From assembly GCF_020381325.1 (NCBI RefSeq), contig NZ_JAGSPI010000005.1, positions 248,001-312,000 of the forward strand: a stretch of 64,000 nt of DNA, given 5' to 3'. The notes below the pieces were generated by a model. That model did no database searches, was not told the origin of the DNA, and saw nothing but the letters and a program-made list of their open reading frames with translations. Each line of letters starts with the position of its first letter. Within the stretch, counting starts at the first letter, position 1. Source of the stretch: Providencia vermicola. Its GTDB lineage: Bacteria; Pseudomonadota; Gammaproteobacteria; Enterobacterales; Enterobacteriaceae. This document shows positions 44,791 through 55,793 of this stretch, in pieces. Position numbers and translations under genes: made by a program.

Positions 44791-45765
44791 TTACTTCACT
44801 AAGCGTTTTGCATAACGCTGTGCCAATACCGCGCTCACCATCAATTGGACTTGGTGGAAAATCATCAGAGGCAATAAAATCACGCCTACCGTGGCTGCTG
44901 GAAATAACACATTCGCCATTGGAACACCATTTGCTAAGCTTTTCTTTGAACCACAAAAAACAATCGTGATTTCATCTTCTTTGCTAAAGCCAAGTAAACG
45001 AGCCGCTAACGTGTTTACCACTATCACAACAAATAAAATAATGCATGTCACAACAACAATCATCAATAATGAATAAGCATCAATTTTCTGCCAAATTCCC
45101 TCTACCACTGCTTCACTAAATGCCACATAAACAACAAGTAATATTGAAGATCGGTCAGTGATATTGACTAACTTACGATGGCGATTAATCCAATTAGCAA
45201 TTAATGGGCGAGATAAATGCCCCACAACAAAAGGCAACATTAACTGCATAAGAATGGAACCAATTGCATTAAGTGTATCCATCGCTTGGCTACCATCAGC
45301 ATCCATCAACAACCCCACCAAGATAGGTGATAGAAAAACACCTAAAATACTTGAAGCGGAGGCACTACAAATCGCGGCAGCGATATTTCCACCTGCAACA
45401 GAGGTAAATGCAATGGCAGATTGGACGGTTGCTGGTAATGCACATAGATAGAGGAAGCCCATATAAACCGTCGGCGACATCCATGCAGGCACAATAACGG
45501 CTAAGCCGAGACCTATAATGGGGAATAATATAAATGTACTTGCAAATACCAGTAAATGTAATCGCCAGTGCCCTATCCCTGCCATTATTGACTCACGTGA
45601 TAGCTTAGCTCCATGCATAAAAAACAAGAGAGCAATCGCCGCAGTTGTTAGGTATTGGAAGCCGGTCTTAATATCTCCTTCACAAGGAAATAGGCTTGCC
45701 ACGACCACAACACAAATCATGATCAGTAAAAAAGGGTCAATTCTTAATTTTGCAAGTAAGTTCAT
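44791..45765 (-). CDS. yfeH: Bile acid:sodium symporter-family membrane protein (YfeH-like)
   Basis: I start at MNLLAKLRIDPFLL, which aligns with the E. coli YfeH N-terminus; the frame is open to 45846. The 324-residue protein has about 9-10 membrane helices and strong YfeH identity: LTTAAIALLFFMHGAKLSRESIMAGIGHWRLHLLVF, GFLYLCALPATVQSAIAFTSVAGGN, and EITIVFCGSKKSLANGVPMANVLFP. It is an SBF-like (PF13593) transporter of unknown substrate. Its place between add and ydgK differs from E. coli, where yfeH is far away. Confidence 0.9.
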   Translation of the reverse strand: MNLLAKLRIDPFLLIMICVVVVASLFPCEGDIKTGFQYLTTAAIALLFFMHGAKLSRESIMAGIGHWRLHLLVFASTFILFPIIGLGLAVIVPAWMSPTVYMGFLYLCALPATVQSAIAFTSVAGGNIAAAICSASASSILGVFLSPILVGLLMDADGSQAMDTLNAIGSILMQLMLPFVVGHLSRPLIANWINRHRKLVNITDRSSILLVVYVAFSEAVVEGIWQKIDAYSLLMIVVVTCIILFVVIVVNTLAARLLGFSKEDEITIVFCGSKKSLANGVPMANVLFPAATVGVILLPLMIFHQVQLMVSAVLAQRYAKRLVK

Positions 45766-45846
45766 TTGCTTATCCATAACAAAAGCCAGAGCTTTAATTG
45801 GCCTTAAAATCGGTTTTAGCCTTAAAAGATAGCCGTAATAATTCAT

Positions 45847-46158
45847 TTTTCAATGGAAAAAATCTCAGCATCCCTGAAGATTATTAAAGTGACAGTGTCA
45901 CTCCATGTTATCAATTAACGACGGTTATTTAATAAGTTCGCTAAAAAAGCCTGTTTACAGTGTAAAATAGCCAGTTATTATGAAGATCCTCACTAGATCT
46001 TAATCGATCATGGGTTAATCGTCGTTATGCCTAAGCTTTTTTATTACTGTAGATATAAATAAGCATCGAAAAGTAGCATTAGAAGGAATGAGTTGGCAAA
46101 TAAATCTATGATAGAATTATTAAATCTATTGCGATTGGCTAAAAATGGATAATTATTT
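45847..46158. other. Divergent intergenic region between yfeH-like and ydgK
   Basis: This 312-bp AT-rich gap holds a perfect palindrome at 45888-45902 and presumably both promoters. No RNA gene is seen. Confidence 0.4.
45888..45902. promoter_or_regulatory. Perfect 15-bp palindrome upstream of yfeH-like gene
   Basis: AGTGACA-G-TGTCACT is symmetric about one base and lies 123 bp upstream of the chosen yfeH-like start. It is a plausible operator for an unidentified regulator. Confidence 0.45.
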
Positions 46159-46599
46159 ATGAGTTCAGTTTATGACGCTAACCGCCTGACGGGTTGGCTT
46201 TTGGTTCCTGCAATCTACTTGCTACTCACTTTCTTGGCTGTTTGTAGTATGACGGTGATGTATTGCATCAAGCTGTATGAAATCATCACCACGGTAGAGG
46301 GTTGGACAAGTTTTATTCCTGCCGCATGGTATTTGTCATTTGCAATCTCGATTGGTATGACAATATTTAGTGTTCATGTGCTTCAATTAATGTTTTCTCG
46401 TTCAAAGCACTTCCCTCGCCGCTTTACGATTTGGTTACTTATTTTATTATTATTAGGACTAAAAACATTTGCATTTTCACCCATTGATGACAAAACGGCT
46501 CTGCAAGTCCTTGCTTGGCCACTATTAGGCGCAGGGTTCTTTGTTCCTTATTTAAAACGTTCTCAACGAGTTAAAATGACTTTCACACAAGATCGATAA
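46159..46599 (+). CDS. ydgK: DUF2569 membrane protein YdgK
   Basis: The 146-residue protein has four predicted membrane helices (LLVPAIYLLLTFLAVCSMTVMY, AAWYLSFAISIGMTIFSVHV, FTIWLLILLLLGLKTFAF, ALQVLAWPLLGAGFFVPYL) and the DUF2569 start LTGWLLVPAI. It sits just before rsxA, as ydgK does in E. coli, but a strong terminator separates them. The function is unknown. Confidence 0.88.
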   Translation: MSSVYDANRLTGWLLVPAIYLLLTFLAVCSMTVMYCIKLYEIITTVEGWTSFIPAAWYLSFAISIGMTIFSVHVLQLMFSRSKHFPRRFTIWLLILLLLGLKTFAFSPIDDKTALQVLAWPLLGAGFFVPYLKRSQRVKMTFTQDR

Positions 46600-46636
46600 G
46601 CATCACAAAAATTGCTTGATATCATAATGGCTGTTT

Positions 46637-46657
46637 AGCTGGCTTCGGCCAGTTTTT
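46637..46657 (+). terminator. Terminator between ydgK and rsxA
   Basis: CTGGC-TTCG-GCCAG followed by TTTTT is a compact stem with a UUCG tetraloop. It suggests that rsxA has its own promoter or relies on read-through. Confidence 0.8.
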
Positions 46658-46687
46658 GTTCTTTATATTTTCATTTCAGGCAATAGC

Positions 46688-47269
46688 ATGACTGATTATC
46701 TACTACTCTTTATTGGTACGGTGCTGGTTAACAACTTCGTCCTTGTGAAATTCCTCGGATTATGCCCCTTTATGGGCGTCTCAAAAAAACTTGAGCCCGC
46801 CATTGGCATGGGGCTTGCAACTGCGTTTGTTATGACGTTGGCCTCCATAAGTTCATGGTTAATTGATACGTTAATCTTGGTTCCCCTTGACCTTCTCTAT
46901 CTGCGTACATTGAGCTTTATCCTTGCGATAGCCGTTGTGGTGCAATTTACAGAAATGGTTGTACGGAAAACGAGCCCTACCTTATACCGATTATTAGGTA
47001 TTTTCTTACCGCTGATCACGACGAACTGCGCGGTATTAGGTGTCGCACTGTTAAACATCAATATGTCCCACAGCTTCTTACAATCAGCGGTGTATGGGTT
47101 TGGTGCTTCAGTGGGCTTTTCTCTTGTTATGGTCCTGTTCGCAGCTATCCGTGAACGACTCGCTGTTGCCAATGTCCCTGCCCCATTCCGTGGTTCTTCC
47201 ATTGGCCTGATCACCGCAGGGCTGATGTCCCTCGCATTTATGGGCTTTAGTGGTTTGGTGAAATTCTAA
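46688..47269 (+). CDS. rsxA: Electron transport complex subunit RsxA
   Basis: The 193-residue integral membrane protein has six helices and the RnfA/RsxA signature: [47 protein letters not shown] and [15 protein letters not shown], each with the conserved cysteine now known to hold a membrane iron-sulfur centre in Rnf complexes. It is the first gene of rsxABCDGE, whose product uses electrons from NADH to keep SoxR reduced. Its stop overlaps the rsxB start. Confidence 0.95.
   Translation: MTDYLLLFIGTVLVNNFVLVKFLGLCPFMGVSKKLEPAIGMGLATAFVMTLASISSWLIDTLILVPLDLLYLRTLSFILAIAVVVQFTEMVVRKTSPTLYRLLGIFLPLITTNCAVLGVALLNINMSHSFLQSAVYGFGASVGFSLVMVLFAAIRERLAVANVPAPFRGSSIGLITAGLMSLAFMGFSGLVKF
47176..47183 (-). 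other. KOPS-like octamer on the minus strand
   Basis: CCCTGCCC in rsxA, the complement of GGGCAGGG, points leftward toward dif. Confidence 0.35.
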
Positions 47270-47883
47270 TGATGTCTGTATGGATTGCCATCGGTATATT
47301 AGCCGTATTTGGTTTGATTTTCGGCCTAATTTTAGGCTACGCGTCGTTACGCTTTAAAGTCGAAGCTGACCCAATTGTCGAGCAAGTCGAAGCTATTTTA
47401 CCTCAGAGTCAATGTGGCCAGTGTAGCTATCCAGGTTGCCGCCCTTACGCAGAAGCGGTCGCTAATAATGGTGAAATGATCAATAAATGTGCCCCTGGTG
47501 GCGAGCAAGTCATGCTAAAGATAGCTGAATTGCTGAATGTTGACCCGCAACCTATTGATGGTGATGAAGCGGCGCAGAACCCTGTTCGTAAAGTTGCCAT
47601 TATCGATGAAGAAAACTGTATCGGTTGCACAAAATGTATCCAAGCTTGCCCTGTTGATGCCATTGTCGGTGCCACCCGTGCAATGCATACCGTAATTGAA
47701 GATTTATGTACTGGGTGCGATTTATGCGTCGCCCCCTGCCCAACTGACTGTATTGAACTTGTCCCCGTGAAAACCACAACCGCCAATTGGAAATGGGATT
47801 TAAACACCATTCCTGTGAAAAATATTTCTGTTGAACCTATTGAAAAAACTGAAGTGAAGGCAAGGGAGAACTCCCATGCTTAA
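47269..47883 (+). CDS. rsxB: Electron transport complex ferredoxin subunit RsxB
   Basis: The 204-residue protein has an N-terminal membrane helix, then a cluster motif [26 protein letters not shown]. Two 4Fe-4S ferredoxin motifs follow, [12 protein letters not shown] and [12 protein letters not shown]. It relays electrons between RsxC and the membrane subunits. The start overlaps the rsxA stop by one base, and its stop overlaps the rsxC start by 8 bp, indicating tight translational coupling. Confidence 0.95.
   Translation: MMSVWIAIGILAVFGLIFGLILGYASLRFKVEADPIVEQVEAILPQSQCGQCSYPGCRPYAEAVANNGEMINKCAPGGEQVMLKIAELLNVDPQPIDGDEAAQNPVRKVAIIDEENCIGCTKCIQACPVDAIVGATRAMHTVIEDLCTGCDLCVAPCPTDCIELVPVKTTTANWKWDLNTIPVKNISVEPIEKTEVKARENSHA
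47734..47741 (-). other. KOPS-like octamer on the minus strand
   Basis: CCCTGCCC in rsxB points leftward toward dif. Confidence 0.35.
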
Positions 47884-50410
47884 GTTATTTAAATGGTTGA
47901 AAAAAGACAATATCTGGGACTTTGATGGTGGTATCCACCCGCCTGAAATGAAGTTACAATCCAGCCGTACCCCTATGCGGGTTGCAACTATACCTAATGA
48001 GCTGATTATCCCGTTGCAGCAGCATTTAGGCCCTGAAGGTGAACTTATCGTTCAAGTCGGTGATTCTGTGCTCAAAGGCCAGCCGTTAACGCGTGGTCTT
48101 GGTCGTACTGTACCAGTACATGCTTCAACCTCTGGAACGATTACTGCAATTGAACCGATGGTAACTGCACATCCATCGGGTTTAAAAGAATTATGTGTAC
48201 GTATTCAATCTGATGGTAAAGATACTTGGTGCCCATTAGAACCAACCCCTGATTATCATCAATTAGCCAAACCAGATTTATTACACAAAATTGAGCAAGC
48301 TGGGATTGCAGGCTTAGGTGGAGCGGGCTTCCCTACCGCCTCTAAATTGGCGGGAGGTAAAGATGCGATTAAAACATTGATTATCAATGCGGCTGAGTGT
48401 GAACCTTATATCACCGCTGATGATAGGTTAATGCAAGAGCACGCCCAAGAAGTGATTGAAGGCTGCCGCGTCTTACAGCATTTATTAAATCCGGACCAAG
48501 TATTAATTGGCATTGAAGATAATAAGCCAGAAGCCATTCAAGCACTGAATAAAGCCATTACTCAACAAGACCCAAACATTTTCGTCCGCGTTATCCCAAC
48601 TAAATACCCTTCAGGTGGGGCCAAACAACTGACTAAAATTTTAACAGGTCAAGAAGTGCCATCGGGTGCCCGCTCATCCCAAATAGGCGTGTTGATGCAA
48701 AACGTGGGCACTGTTGTGGCAATTAAACGTGCTGTTATTGATGGACAACCTTTAATTGAACGTGTTGTCACTGTAACAGGTGAAGCGATTTCCCAACCAG
48801 GAAATTTCTGGGCACGTTTAGGTACCCCAGTAAGACACTTACTGCAACAATCTGGATTCAACCCAGAACCTGAACAAATGGTGATCATGGGGGGGCCATT
48901 GATGGGCTTTACCCTACCCGACCTCAATGTTCCTGTCGTCAAAATTTGTAACTGTCTTTTAGTTCCTACAATGGAAGAAATGGGGCCAAAAGCCCTCGAA
49001 GAAGCATGTATTCGTTGTGGATTATGCGTCGATGCCTGCCCAGCAGCTTTATTACCGCAGCAACTTTACTGGTTCAGTAAGGGTGACGAGCACGAAAAAG
49101 CGCAAAAACACAATTTATTCGATTGTATTGAGTGCGGTGCCTGTGCGTATGTTTGTCCAAGCAATATCCCGTTAGTGCAATATTATCGCCAAGAAAAAGC
49201 AGAAATTCGTGAAATCGCACAAGAAGAGCGCCGCGCCGCAGAAGCGAAGTTGCGCTTTGAAGCGAAACAGCAACGAATGGAGCGCGATAAACTGGCCCGT
49301 GAAGAGCGCCATAAGAAAGCGGCTGTTCAAGTTGAAAGTGCCGATAAAGACGCAGTAAATGCAGCATTAGCAAGAGTGAAGGCAAAACAAACTGCAAGCC
49401 AAGAGCCGATTAAAATTGTTTCTGGCGAATTACCTGACAACAGCGCAGTTATTGCGGCACGTGAAACACGAAAAGCCCAAGCACGTGCGAAACAAGCTGA
49501 GAAATTGGCTAATGTGCAAGCTAATGCTCCTGTTAGCGGATCTGATGATGACCCACGCAAAGCCGCTGTTGCTGCTGCCATTGCCCGTGCGAAAGCCAAG
49601 AAAGCGGCGCAAGAGCCAACGGCTCCTGTCATTGACGCTCAACAGGAAGTAGAAGTCGACCCACGCAAAGCTGCGGTTGCTGCTGCTATTGCCCGTGCGA
49701 AAGCCAAGAAAGCGGCACAAGAGCCAACGGCTCCTGTCGTTGACACTCAACAAGAAACAGAAGTCGACCCACGCAAAGCCGCGGTTGCTGCCGCCATTGC
49801 CCGTGCGAAAGCCAAGAAAGCGGCGCAAGAGCCAACGGCTCCTGTGGTTAACGCTCAACAAGAAACGGAAGTCGACCCACGCAAAGCCGCGGTTGCTGCT
49901 GCCATTGCCCGTGCGAAAGCCAAGAAAGCGGCACAAGAGCCAACGGCTCCTGTCGTTGACGCTCAACAGGAAATAGAAGTCGACCCACGCAAAGCTGCAG
50001 TTTCTGCAGCCATTGCCCGTGCGAAAGCCAAGAAAGCGGCACAAGAGCCAACAGCTCCTGTGGTTAACGCTCAACAGGAAACAGAAGTCGACCCACGCAA
50101 AGCTGCAGTTGCTGCCGCCATTGCCCGTGCGAAAGCCAAGAAAGCGGCACAAGAGTCAACAGCTCCTGTCGTTGACACTCAACAAGAAACGGAAGTCGAC
50201 CCACGCAAAGCCGCGGTTGCTGCTGCCATTGCCCGTGCGAAAGCCAAGAAAGCGGCGCAGAAACAAGCAACAATTGATGAGTTATCGCCTGCGGCTGAGC
50301 AACCCATAGATGAAGAGACCGACCCTAGGAAAATTGCAGTTGCTGCTGCGATTGCCCGCGTCAAAGCAAAACAAGCTGAAAAGCACAATGAACAAACGAT
50401 AACAGAGTAA
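47876..50410 (+). CDS. rsxC: Electron transport complex NADH-binding subunit RsxC with long C-terminal repeats
   Basis: The 844-residue protein has the RnfC barrel-sandwich and NADH/FMN-binding core ([42 protein letters not shown]). Two 4Fe-4S motifs follow, [12 protein letters not shown] and [12 protein letters not shown], and then a charged helical linker. From residue ~559 a 36-residue Ala/Lys-rich unit starting [20 protein letters not shown] is repeated seven times, plus a diverged eighth copy. RsxC oxidises NADH and passes electrons to RsxB. Similar repeats occur in E. coli RsxC; their number is high here. Confidence 0.95.
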   Translation: MLKLFKWLKKDNIWDFDGGIHPPEMKLQSSRTPMRVATIPNELIIPLQQHLGPEGELIVQVGDSVLKGQPLTRGLGRTVPVHASTSGTITAIEPMVTAHPSGLKELCVRIQSDGKDTWCPLEPTPDYHQLAKPDLLHKIEQAGIAGLGGAGFPTASKLAGGKDAIKTLIINAAECEPYITADDRLMQEHAQEVIEGCRVLQHLLNPDQVLIGIEDNKPEAIQALNKAITQQDPNIFVRVIPTKYPSGGAKQLTKILTGQEVPSGARSSQIGVLMQNVGTVVAIKRAVIDGQPLIERVVTVTGEAISQPGNFWARLGTPVRHLLQQSGFNPEPEQMVIMGGPLMGFTLPDLNVPVVKICNCLLVPTMEEMGPKALEEACIRCGLCVDACPAALLPQQLYWFSKGDEHEKAQKHNLFDCIECGACAYVCPSNIPLVQYYRQEKAEIREIAQEERRAAEAKLRFEAKQQRMERDKLAREERHKKAAVQVESADKDAVNAALARVKAKQTASQEPIKIVSGELPDNSAVIAARETRKAQARAKQAEKLANVQANAPVSGSDDDPRKAAVAAAIARAKAKKAAQEPTAPVIDAQQEVEVDPRKAAVAAAIARAKAKKAAQEPTAPVVDTQQETEVDPRKAAVAAAIARAKAKKAAQEPTAPVVNAQQETEVDPRKAAVAAAIARAKAKKAAQEPTAPVVDAQQEIEVDPRKAAVSAAIARAKAKKAAQEPTAPVVNAQQETEVDPRKAAVAAAIARAKAKKAAQESTAPVVDTQQETEVDPRKAAVAAAIARAKAKKAAQKQATIDELSPAAEQPIDEETDPRKIAVAAAIARVKAKQAEKHNEQTITE
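48912..48919 (-). other. KOPS-like octamer on the minus strand
   Basis: CCCTACCC in rsxC, the complement of GGGTAGGG, points leftward toward dif. Confidence 0.35.
49550..50305 (+). repeat. 108-bp tandem repeat array inside rsxC
   Basis: Units begin at 49550, 49658, 49766, 49874, 49982, 50090 and 50198, exactly 108 bp apart, each coding for DPRKAAV(A/S)[12 protein letters not shown] plus a spacer. Units are nearly identical in DNA, so the array can expand or contract by recombination. A diverged eighth copy starts at 50321. Confidence 0.95.
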
Positions 50411-50421
50411 GTGATAACGAA

Positions 50422-51501
50422 ATGAAATTTAGGCCAATTGATGCGAAAAATCGCCGACTAAAAATTGCAAGCGCACCATTTACTCATAATAACCAAAGCA
50501 CCAGCTTAGTGATGTTTTGGGTGCTTCTCGCTGCCATTCCAGGAATAGCAGCACAAATTTACTTTTTTGGTATAGGTACGCTCTATCAAATTGTTCTAGC
50601 GATACTCACAGCGGTTGTCACTGAAGCGGTTTCCATACGCTTACGCAAGCAGCCTGTAGTTCCTGTACTTAAAGATAATTCTGCTATTGTTACTGCCCTA
50701 TTACTCGGGATCAGCTTACCCCCGTTATCACCTTGGTGGTTGATTGTATTAGGGACATTCTTTGCCATTACCATCGCTAAACAATGTTATGGTGGATTAG
50801 GGCAAAACCCATTCAACCCAGCAATGGTTGGCTATGTTGTATTATTAATATCCTTTCCTGTACATATGACCAACTGGCTGCCACCACAAGAATTGCAAAA
50901 CATGCATATCTCTGCCATTGATAGCTTGTCTGTGATCTTCAGTGGGCAGACTTCTTCCGGGGTGACGCTTGAACAGTTACGAACAGGTATAGATGGGATG
51001 AGCCAAGCGACACCGCTGGATAGCTTTAAAACAGGCTTACTAACACACTCTATTTCTGACGTATTACAGCAACCTATTTTACAAGGCTCATTAGCTGGGA
51101 TTGGCTGGCAGTGGGTAAATATTGCTTATCTTATTGGTGGCTTAATTATGATTAACCGCCGTATTATTAGCTGGCATATTCCGTTGTCATTCTTAGGAAC
51201 ATTAGCTGTTTTCTCCATAATCAGCTACTTGATTGATGATAGCCGTTATGCGCCGCCATTGGTTCAGTTACTGTCAGGTGCCACCATGTTGGGTGCGTTC
51301 TTTATCGCAACCGACCCTGTTACCGCTTCAACAACACCAAAAGGGCGAATTATTTTTGGAGTGATTATTGGTTTCTTAGTGTGGGTGATCCGTGTTTATG
51401 GCGGATACCCTGATGCCGTTGCCTTTGCTGTATTATTGGCAAACATCACCGTGCCGTTAATTGATTATTACACTCAACCGCGTGCATATGGACACAAATA
51501 A
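50422..51501 (+). CDS. rsxD: Electron transport complex subunit RsxD
   Basis: The 359-residue membrane protein matches RnfD/RsxD: SASAPF-type start ([37 protein letters not shown]), [26 protein letters not shown], and [18 protein letters not shown]. In the last motif a Thr carries covalently bound FMN in the family. About ten helices are predicted. It lies 11 bp after rsxC and 9 bp before rsxG. Confidence 0.95.
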   Translation: MKFRPIDAKNRRLKIASAPFTHNNQSTSLVMFWVLLAAIPGIAAQIYFFGIGTLYQIVLAILTAVVTEAVSIRLRKQPVVPVLKDNSAIVTALLLGISLPPLSPWWLIVLGTFFAITIAKQCYGGLGQNPFNPAMVGYVVLLISFPVHMTNWLPPQELQNMHISAIDSLSVIFSGQTSSGVTLEQLRTGIDGMSQATPLDSFKTGLLTHSISDVLQQPILQGSLAGIGWQWVNIAYLIGGLIMINRRIISWHIPLSFLGTLAVFSIISYLIDDSRYAPPLVQLLSGATMLGAFFIATDPVTASTTPKGRIIFGVIIGFLVWVIRVYGGYPDAVAFAVLLANITVPLIDYYTQPRAYGHK

Positions 51502-51510
51502 GGAGCCAAC

Positions 51511-52140
51511 ATGTTAAATACAATGCGACGTCACGGAACTATCCTTGCCATATTTGCCGCAGGGACCACGGCATTGAGCGCAGCGGTCTATACTTTAACG
51601 AAAGACATTATTGCAGAACAAGCCGCCATTGTGCAGAAAAAATTGCTCGACCAAGTCGTCCCCAATGAACTCTATGATAATGATTTGACTAAAGAATGTT
51701 ATCTAGTCACCAATGAGGCTATATTAGGTAACAAACAGCCACGGCGTTTATATATAGCCCGTAAAAATGGTGAACCCGTTGCTGCGGCGTTAGAAACCAC
51801 GGCATTAGATGGTTACTCAGGGGCTATCCACTTGTTGGTAGGCGCTGATTTTAACGGCACTGTTTTAGGTGTCCGTGTGACTGAACACCATGAAACACCT
51901 GGGCTTGGTGATAAAATTGAAACGCGTATTTCAGATTGGATCACCCATTTAAGCGGGAAGCAAATCGAATCGGAAAATGACCCCAAATGGGCTGTAAAAA
52001 AAGATGGTGGCGAGTTTGACCAATTCACTGGCGCCACCATCACACCAAGAGCGGTGGTCAATGCCACCAAACGAACTGCGGTCTTTATGCAAACTATTCC
52101 GCAAGAATTAGCAACTTACCCAAATTGTGGGGAAGAATAA
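51511..52140 (+). CDS. rsxG: Electron transport complex FMN subunit RsxG
   Basis: The 209-residue protein has one N-terminal membrane helix and a periplasmic FMN-binding domain. The flavinylation motif is [14 protein letters not shown] (SGATxT-type, the last Thr carrying FMN) and is preceded by [13 protein letters not shown] good AAGGAG site precedes the start. The stop shares one base with the rsxE start. Confidence 0.95.
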   Translation: MLNTMRRHGTILAIFAAGTTALSAAVYTLTKDIIAEQAAIVQKKLLDQVVPNELYDNDLTKECYLVTNEAILGNKQPRRLYIARKNGEPVAAALETTALDGYSGAIHLLVGADFNGTVLGVRVTEHHETPGLGDKIETRISDWITHLSGKQIESENDPKWAVKKDGGEFDQFTGATITPRAVVNATKRTAVFMQTIPQELATYPNCGEE

Positions 52141-52853
52141 TGAGTGAATCTAAAGATTTATTAGTCCAAGGGTTATGGAAAAATAACTCTGCATTAGTCC
52201 AGCTGTTAGGGCTTTGCCCGCTATTGGCTGTGTCTTCTACAGCAACGAATGCACTCGGGCTTGGCCTTGCTACAACACTTGTGCTGATATGCACTAACGT
52301 AGCTGTTTCTGCCCTTCGCCGCTGGGTGCCCTCTGAAATTCGTATCCCAATTTATGTGATGATCATTGCATCGGTTGTGAGTGCGGTACAAATGCTAATC
52401 AACGCCTATGCTTTTGGTTTATATGAATCGCTCGGGATTTTTATTCCGTTGATTGTGACAAACTGCATCGTCATTGGCCGTGCAGAAGCCTACGCATCTC
52501 GCAACCCCGTTTCGTTATCAGCATTAGATGGCTTAGCGATGGGCTTAGGGGCAACCGCGACATTGTTTGTTTTGGGGTCAATTCGTGAAATTTTAGGTAA
52601 CGGTACCTTATTTGATGGCGCTGATTTACTGTTAGGCTCATGGGCTACCTCATTACGCATTGAAGTTATTCACCTTGATTCTCCATTTTTACTCGCTATG
52701 CTACCACCAGGTGCCTTTATTGGCCTTGCCCTATTGTTGGCTGCAAAATATTTAATTGATGAAAAAATGAAAAAAAGAGCAGCTTTGCAAGCTGATCATC
52801 AGTCAGTACGCGAATATGAAAAACAACAAGGTTGTGGCGGTCATCTTTCTTAA
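52140..52853 (+). CDS. rsxE: Electron transport complex subunit RsxE
   Basis: I start at [42 protein letters not shown], sharing one base with the rsxG stop (TAATG); the frame is open a few codons upstream. The 237-residue, six-helix protein is homologous to RsxA and has the paired cysteine motif [13 protein letters not shown]. It ends the rsx operon in the usual place, 20 bp before nth. Confidence 0.95.
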   Translation: MSESKDLLVQGLWKNNSALVQLLGLCPLLAVSSTATNALGLGLATTLVLICTNVAVSALRRWVPSEIRIPIYVMIIASVVSAVQMLINAYAFGLYESLGIFIPLIVTNCIVIGRAEAYASRNPVSLSALDGLAMGLGATATLFVLGSIREILGNGTLFDGADLLLGSWATSLRIEVIHLDSPFLLAMLPPGAFIGLALLLAAKYLIDEKMKKRAALQADHQSVREYEKQQGCGGHLS

Positions 52854-52873
52854 TAAACAAATTAATGTGAGCA

Positions 52874-53515
52874 ATGAATAAATCAAAACGTATTGAAATT
52901 TTAACTCGCTTACGGGACAACAATCCCCACCCAACAACGGAGCTAGAATTTAGCTCCCCGTTTGAGCTATTAATTTCTGTGTTACTCTCCGCCCAAGCGA
53001 CGGATGTCAGCGTTAATAAAGCCACGGCAAAGCTTTACCCCGTAGCAAACACACCTGAAACAATTATGGCGCTGGGTGTTGATGGAATTAAAGAATACAT
53101 TAAAACAATTGGCTTATTTAATACTAAGGCAGAAAGTGTTTATAAAACTTGTAAGATACTGATTGAAAAGCACAATAGCCAAGTTCCCGAAAACCGTGAA
53201 GCCCTTGAAGCGCTTCCAGGCGTTGGCCGTAAAACAGCCAATGTCGTTCTTAATACGGCCTTTGGTTGGCCAACTATTGCCGTCGATACTCATATATTCC
53301 GCGTATGTAATCGTACCAACTTTGCCCCAGGTAAAGACGTTGTCGCGGTTGAAGAAAAGTTACTGAAAGTCGTCCCTGCTGAATTTAAAGTCGATTGCCA
53401 TCACTGGTTTATTCTACATGGGCGTTATACTTGTATTGCACGCAAACCCCGCTGTGGTTCATGCATCATCGAAGACCTCTGTGAATTTAAAGACAAAGTC
53501 TACCCAGAGGATTAA
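52874..53515 (+). CDS. nth: Endonuclease III
   Basis: The 213-residue protein is nearly collinear with E. coli Nth. The helix-hairpin-helix LPGVGRKTANVVLNTAFGWP contains the catalytic Lys, and VDTHIFRVCNR contains the catalytic Asp. The C-terminal 4Fe-4S loop reads C-x6-C-x2-C-x5-C (CIARKPRCGSCIIEDLC). It removes oxidised pyrimidines from DNA. The position directly after rsxE is the same as in E. coli and implies co-transcription. Confidence 0.96.
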   Translation: MNKSKRIEILTRLRDNNPHPTTELEFSSPFELLISVLLSAQATDVSVNKATAKLYPVANTPETIMALGVDGIKEYIKTIGLFNTKAESVYKTCKILIEKHNSQVPENREALEALPGVGRKTANVVLNTAFGWPTIAVDTHIFRVCNRTNFAPGKDVVAVEEKLLKVVPAEFKVDCHHWFILHGRYTCIARKPRCGSCIIEDLCEFKDKVYPED

Positions 53516-53649
53516 CTATATATCGTGCTTTTGATGATAAAAAAGATAGCTCATCGTGCTAATCATAAGCACAACGCATTTTTTCCTTGCTCTAAGACTT
53601 TGTCTTACGTAACAATAGAGCCAAACTCAAACTTAATAAAACGGTAAGT

Positions 53650-55593
53650 ATGTTTCAAGACAACCCACTGCTCGCACAACTAAAACAGACATTACATGCC
53701 CAAACACCTCGTGTTGAAGGGTTAGTAAAAAGCACTGAAAAAGGTTTTGGCTTTTTAGAAGTTGATGGCCAAAAAAGCTATTTCATTCCGCCTCCTCAGA
53801 TGAAAAAAGTGATGCACGGTGATCGTGTCATCGCCGCAGTACATACAGATAAAGACCGTGAATTCGCTGAGCCAGAAGAGCTTGTCGAGCCTTTTTTAGA
53901 GAGATTTGTCGGTAAAATTCAGAAAAAAGAAAACGACAATCGCTTATTTGTTATCCCCGATCACCCGTTACTCAAAGACATGATTTTATGTCGTCCTGTG
54001 AATGGTATTACCCATGAATTTAAACAAGATGATTGGGTCGTCGCCGAAATGCGCCGTCATCCCTTAAAAGGCGATAAAAACTTTTACGCAGATATTACAG
54101 AATACATCACTGAAGGCGATGATCACTTTGCACCATGGTGGGTAACGTTACGCCGTCACCAATTAGACCGTGATGAACCTCAAATGGTGGAAAGCGAGCG
54201 TGATGATCAAGGCATTGAACGAGTTGATTTAACTGACTTACATTTTGTGACCATCGATAGCGCTAGCACTGAAGATATGGATGATGCGTTGTATGTTGAG
54301 AAAACCGCTGAAGGCAATCTCAAATTATTCATCGCTATTGCTGACCCAACCAGCTATATCCAAGAAGGCAGTAAATTAGATAAACTGGCACTTGCGCGTT
54401 CTTATACTAACTATTTACCTGGTTTCAATATCCCAATGTTACCGCGTCAATTGTCAGATGATTTATGCTCCTTGCGCCCAAATGAACGTCGCCCTGCTTT
54501 AGTGTGTGTGGCGCAAATTCATGCAGATGGCAGCCTTGATAGTCACATTGAGTTTTTCAGTGCTTGGGTCGAATCAAAAACCAAATTAGTGTATGACGAA
54601 GTTTCTGATTGGCTTGAGGAAATTGGGAATTGGCAACCCGCCAATGATACAGACAAACAACAAATATTGCTGTTAAAAGAAATGGCGGATAAACGCTTAC
54701 ATTGGCGCGAAACTCATGCATTAGTCTTTAAAGACCGCCCTGATTACCGCTTTGTGCTTGATGATAAAGGCAATGTCGTTGATATTGTCTCAGAAAGCCG
54801 CCGCAGTTCTAACCGCATTGTTGAAGAGGCGATGATCACTGCTAACCTTTGTGCAGCCAGCGTGTTAAAAGAAAAACTCGGCTTCGGCGTTTTCAACGTG
54901 CATATGGGCTTTGAGCCATTGCAAATTGACCAGGTTGTTCAAACCTTAAAAGACAATGGTATTGAAACCACCGCAGAATCGCTGTTATCGCTGGAAGGTT
55001 TCCGTCAATTACGTCGTAAGCTTGATGCAGAACCTACTCAGTTCTTAGATAGCCGAATTCGTCGTTACCAAACATTTGCCGAAGTTAAAGCCGATCCTGG
55101 TCCTCACTTCGGCCTTGGTTTTGACGCTTACGCAACATGGACATCCCCGATTCGTAAATACACCGATATCGTTAACCATCGGTTATTAAAATCTATTATT
55201 GCGGGCAAGCCTTCAACAGATAAACCCACTGAAGCGCTTTCCATTAAATTAGCAGAACGCCGCCGAGCAAACCGTATGGCGGAACGTGACGTGGGTGATT
55301 GGCTTTATTCACGTTACTTAAAACCGTTTGAAGGTACTGACACTAAATTCCCCGCAGAAATTATTGATATTACCCGTGGCGGTATACGTGTACGCCTCGT
55401 AGATAATGGCGCGGTGGCATTTGTTCCCGCACCATTTATTCACAGTGTTCGCGATGAAATTCAGTGTAGCCAAGAAACTGGCAGTGTTCTAGTTAAAGGC
55501 GAAAAAGTATATCAACTCAATGATATTATTAATGTCACCATTGCTGAAGTCCGTATGGAAACACGTAATATCGTTGCTCGCCCTGCAGAATAA
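53650..55593 (+). CDS. rnb: Exoribonuclease II
   Basis: The 647-residue protein (E. coli 644) has N-terminal cold-shock domains ([40 protein letters not shown]). The RNB domain holds the catalytic Asp cluster [15 protein letters not shown] and later [16 protein letters not shown]. An S1 domain at the C-terminus reads [26 protein letters not shown]. It degrades single-stranded RNA from the 3' end. It is 134 bp after nth, which is not its E. coli neighbour. Confidence 0.96.
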   Translation: MFQDNPLLAQLKQTLHAQTPRVEGLVKSTEKGFGFLEVDGQKSYFIPPPQMKKVMHGDRVIAAVHTDKDREFAEPEELVEPFLERFVGKIQKKENDNRLFVIPDHPLLKDMILCRPVNGITHEFKQDDWVVAEMRRHPLKGDKNFYADITEYITEGDDHFAPWWVTLRRHQLDRDEPQMVESERDDQGIERVDLTDLHFVTIDSASTEDMDDALYVEKTAEGNLKLFIAIADPTSYIQEGSKLDKLALARSYTNYLPGFNIPMLPRQLSDDLCSLRPNERRPALVCVAQIHADGSLDSHIEFFSAWVESKTKLVYDEVSDWLEEIGNWQPANDTDKQQILLLKEMADKRLHWRETHALVFKDRPDYRFVLDDKGNVVDIVSESRRSSNRIVEEAMITANLCAASVLKEKLGFGVFNVHMGFEPLQIDQVVQTLKDNGIETTAESLLSLEGFRQLRRKLDAEPTQFLDSRIRRYQTFAEVKADPGPHFGLGFDAYATWTSPIRKYTDIVNHRLLKSIIAGKPSTDKPTEALSIKLAERRRANRMAERDVGDWLYSRYLKPFEGTDTKFPAEIIDITRGGIRVRLVDNGAVAFVPAPFIHSVRDEIQCSQETGSVLVKGEKVYQLNDIINVTIAEVRMETRNIVARPAE

Positions 55594-55612
55594 TACTTGT
55601 TGTGCTATCTTT

Positions 55613-55644
55613 AAAAGACCATAAGTTAATGCTTATGGTCTTTT
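55613..55644 (+). terminator. Terminator of rnb
   Basis: The 13-bp perfect stem AAAAGACCATAAG/CTTATGGTCTTTT with a 6-base loop begins 20 bp after the stop codon. Confidence 0.9.
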
Positions 55645-55793
55645 CTTCGTTCGCAACTTAATCAGTCGTGGTTAATTCGCATTTTACGTTAAAATTTATA
55701 CGCTATTCGCTATTTTTTCCTGATTATTCTTATTCGTAAATTTACCTATCATGCTAATTTATGATTTGTTTAATACGTGTTAAGGATTAAAAA

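Noticed and set aside
49430-50152. Long antisense open frame of 240 codons across the rsxC repeats
   Set aside because: It is a by-product of the 108-bp repeat in the opposite strand, with repetitive low-complexity translation and no ribosome-binding site.
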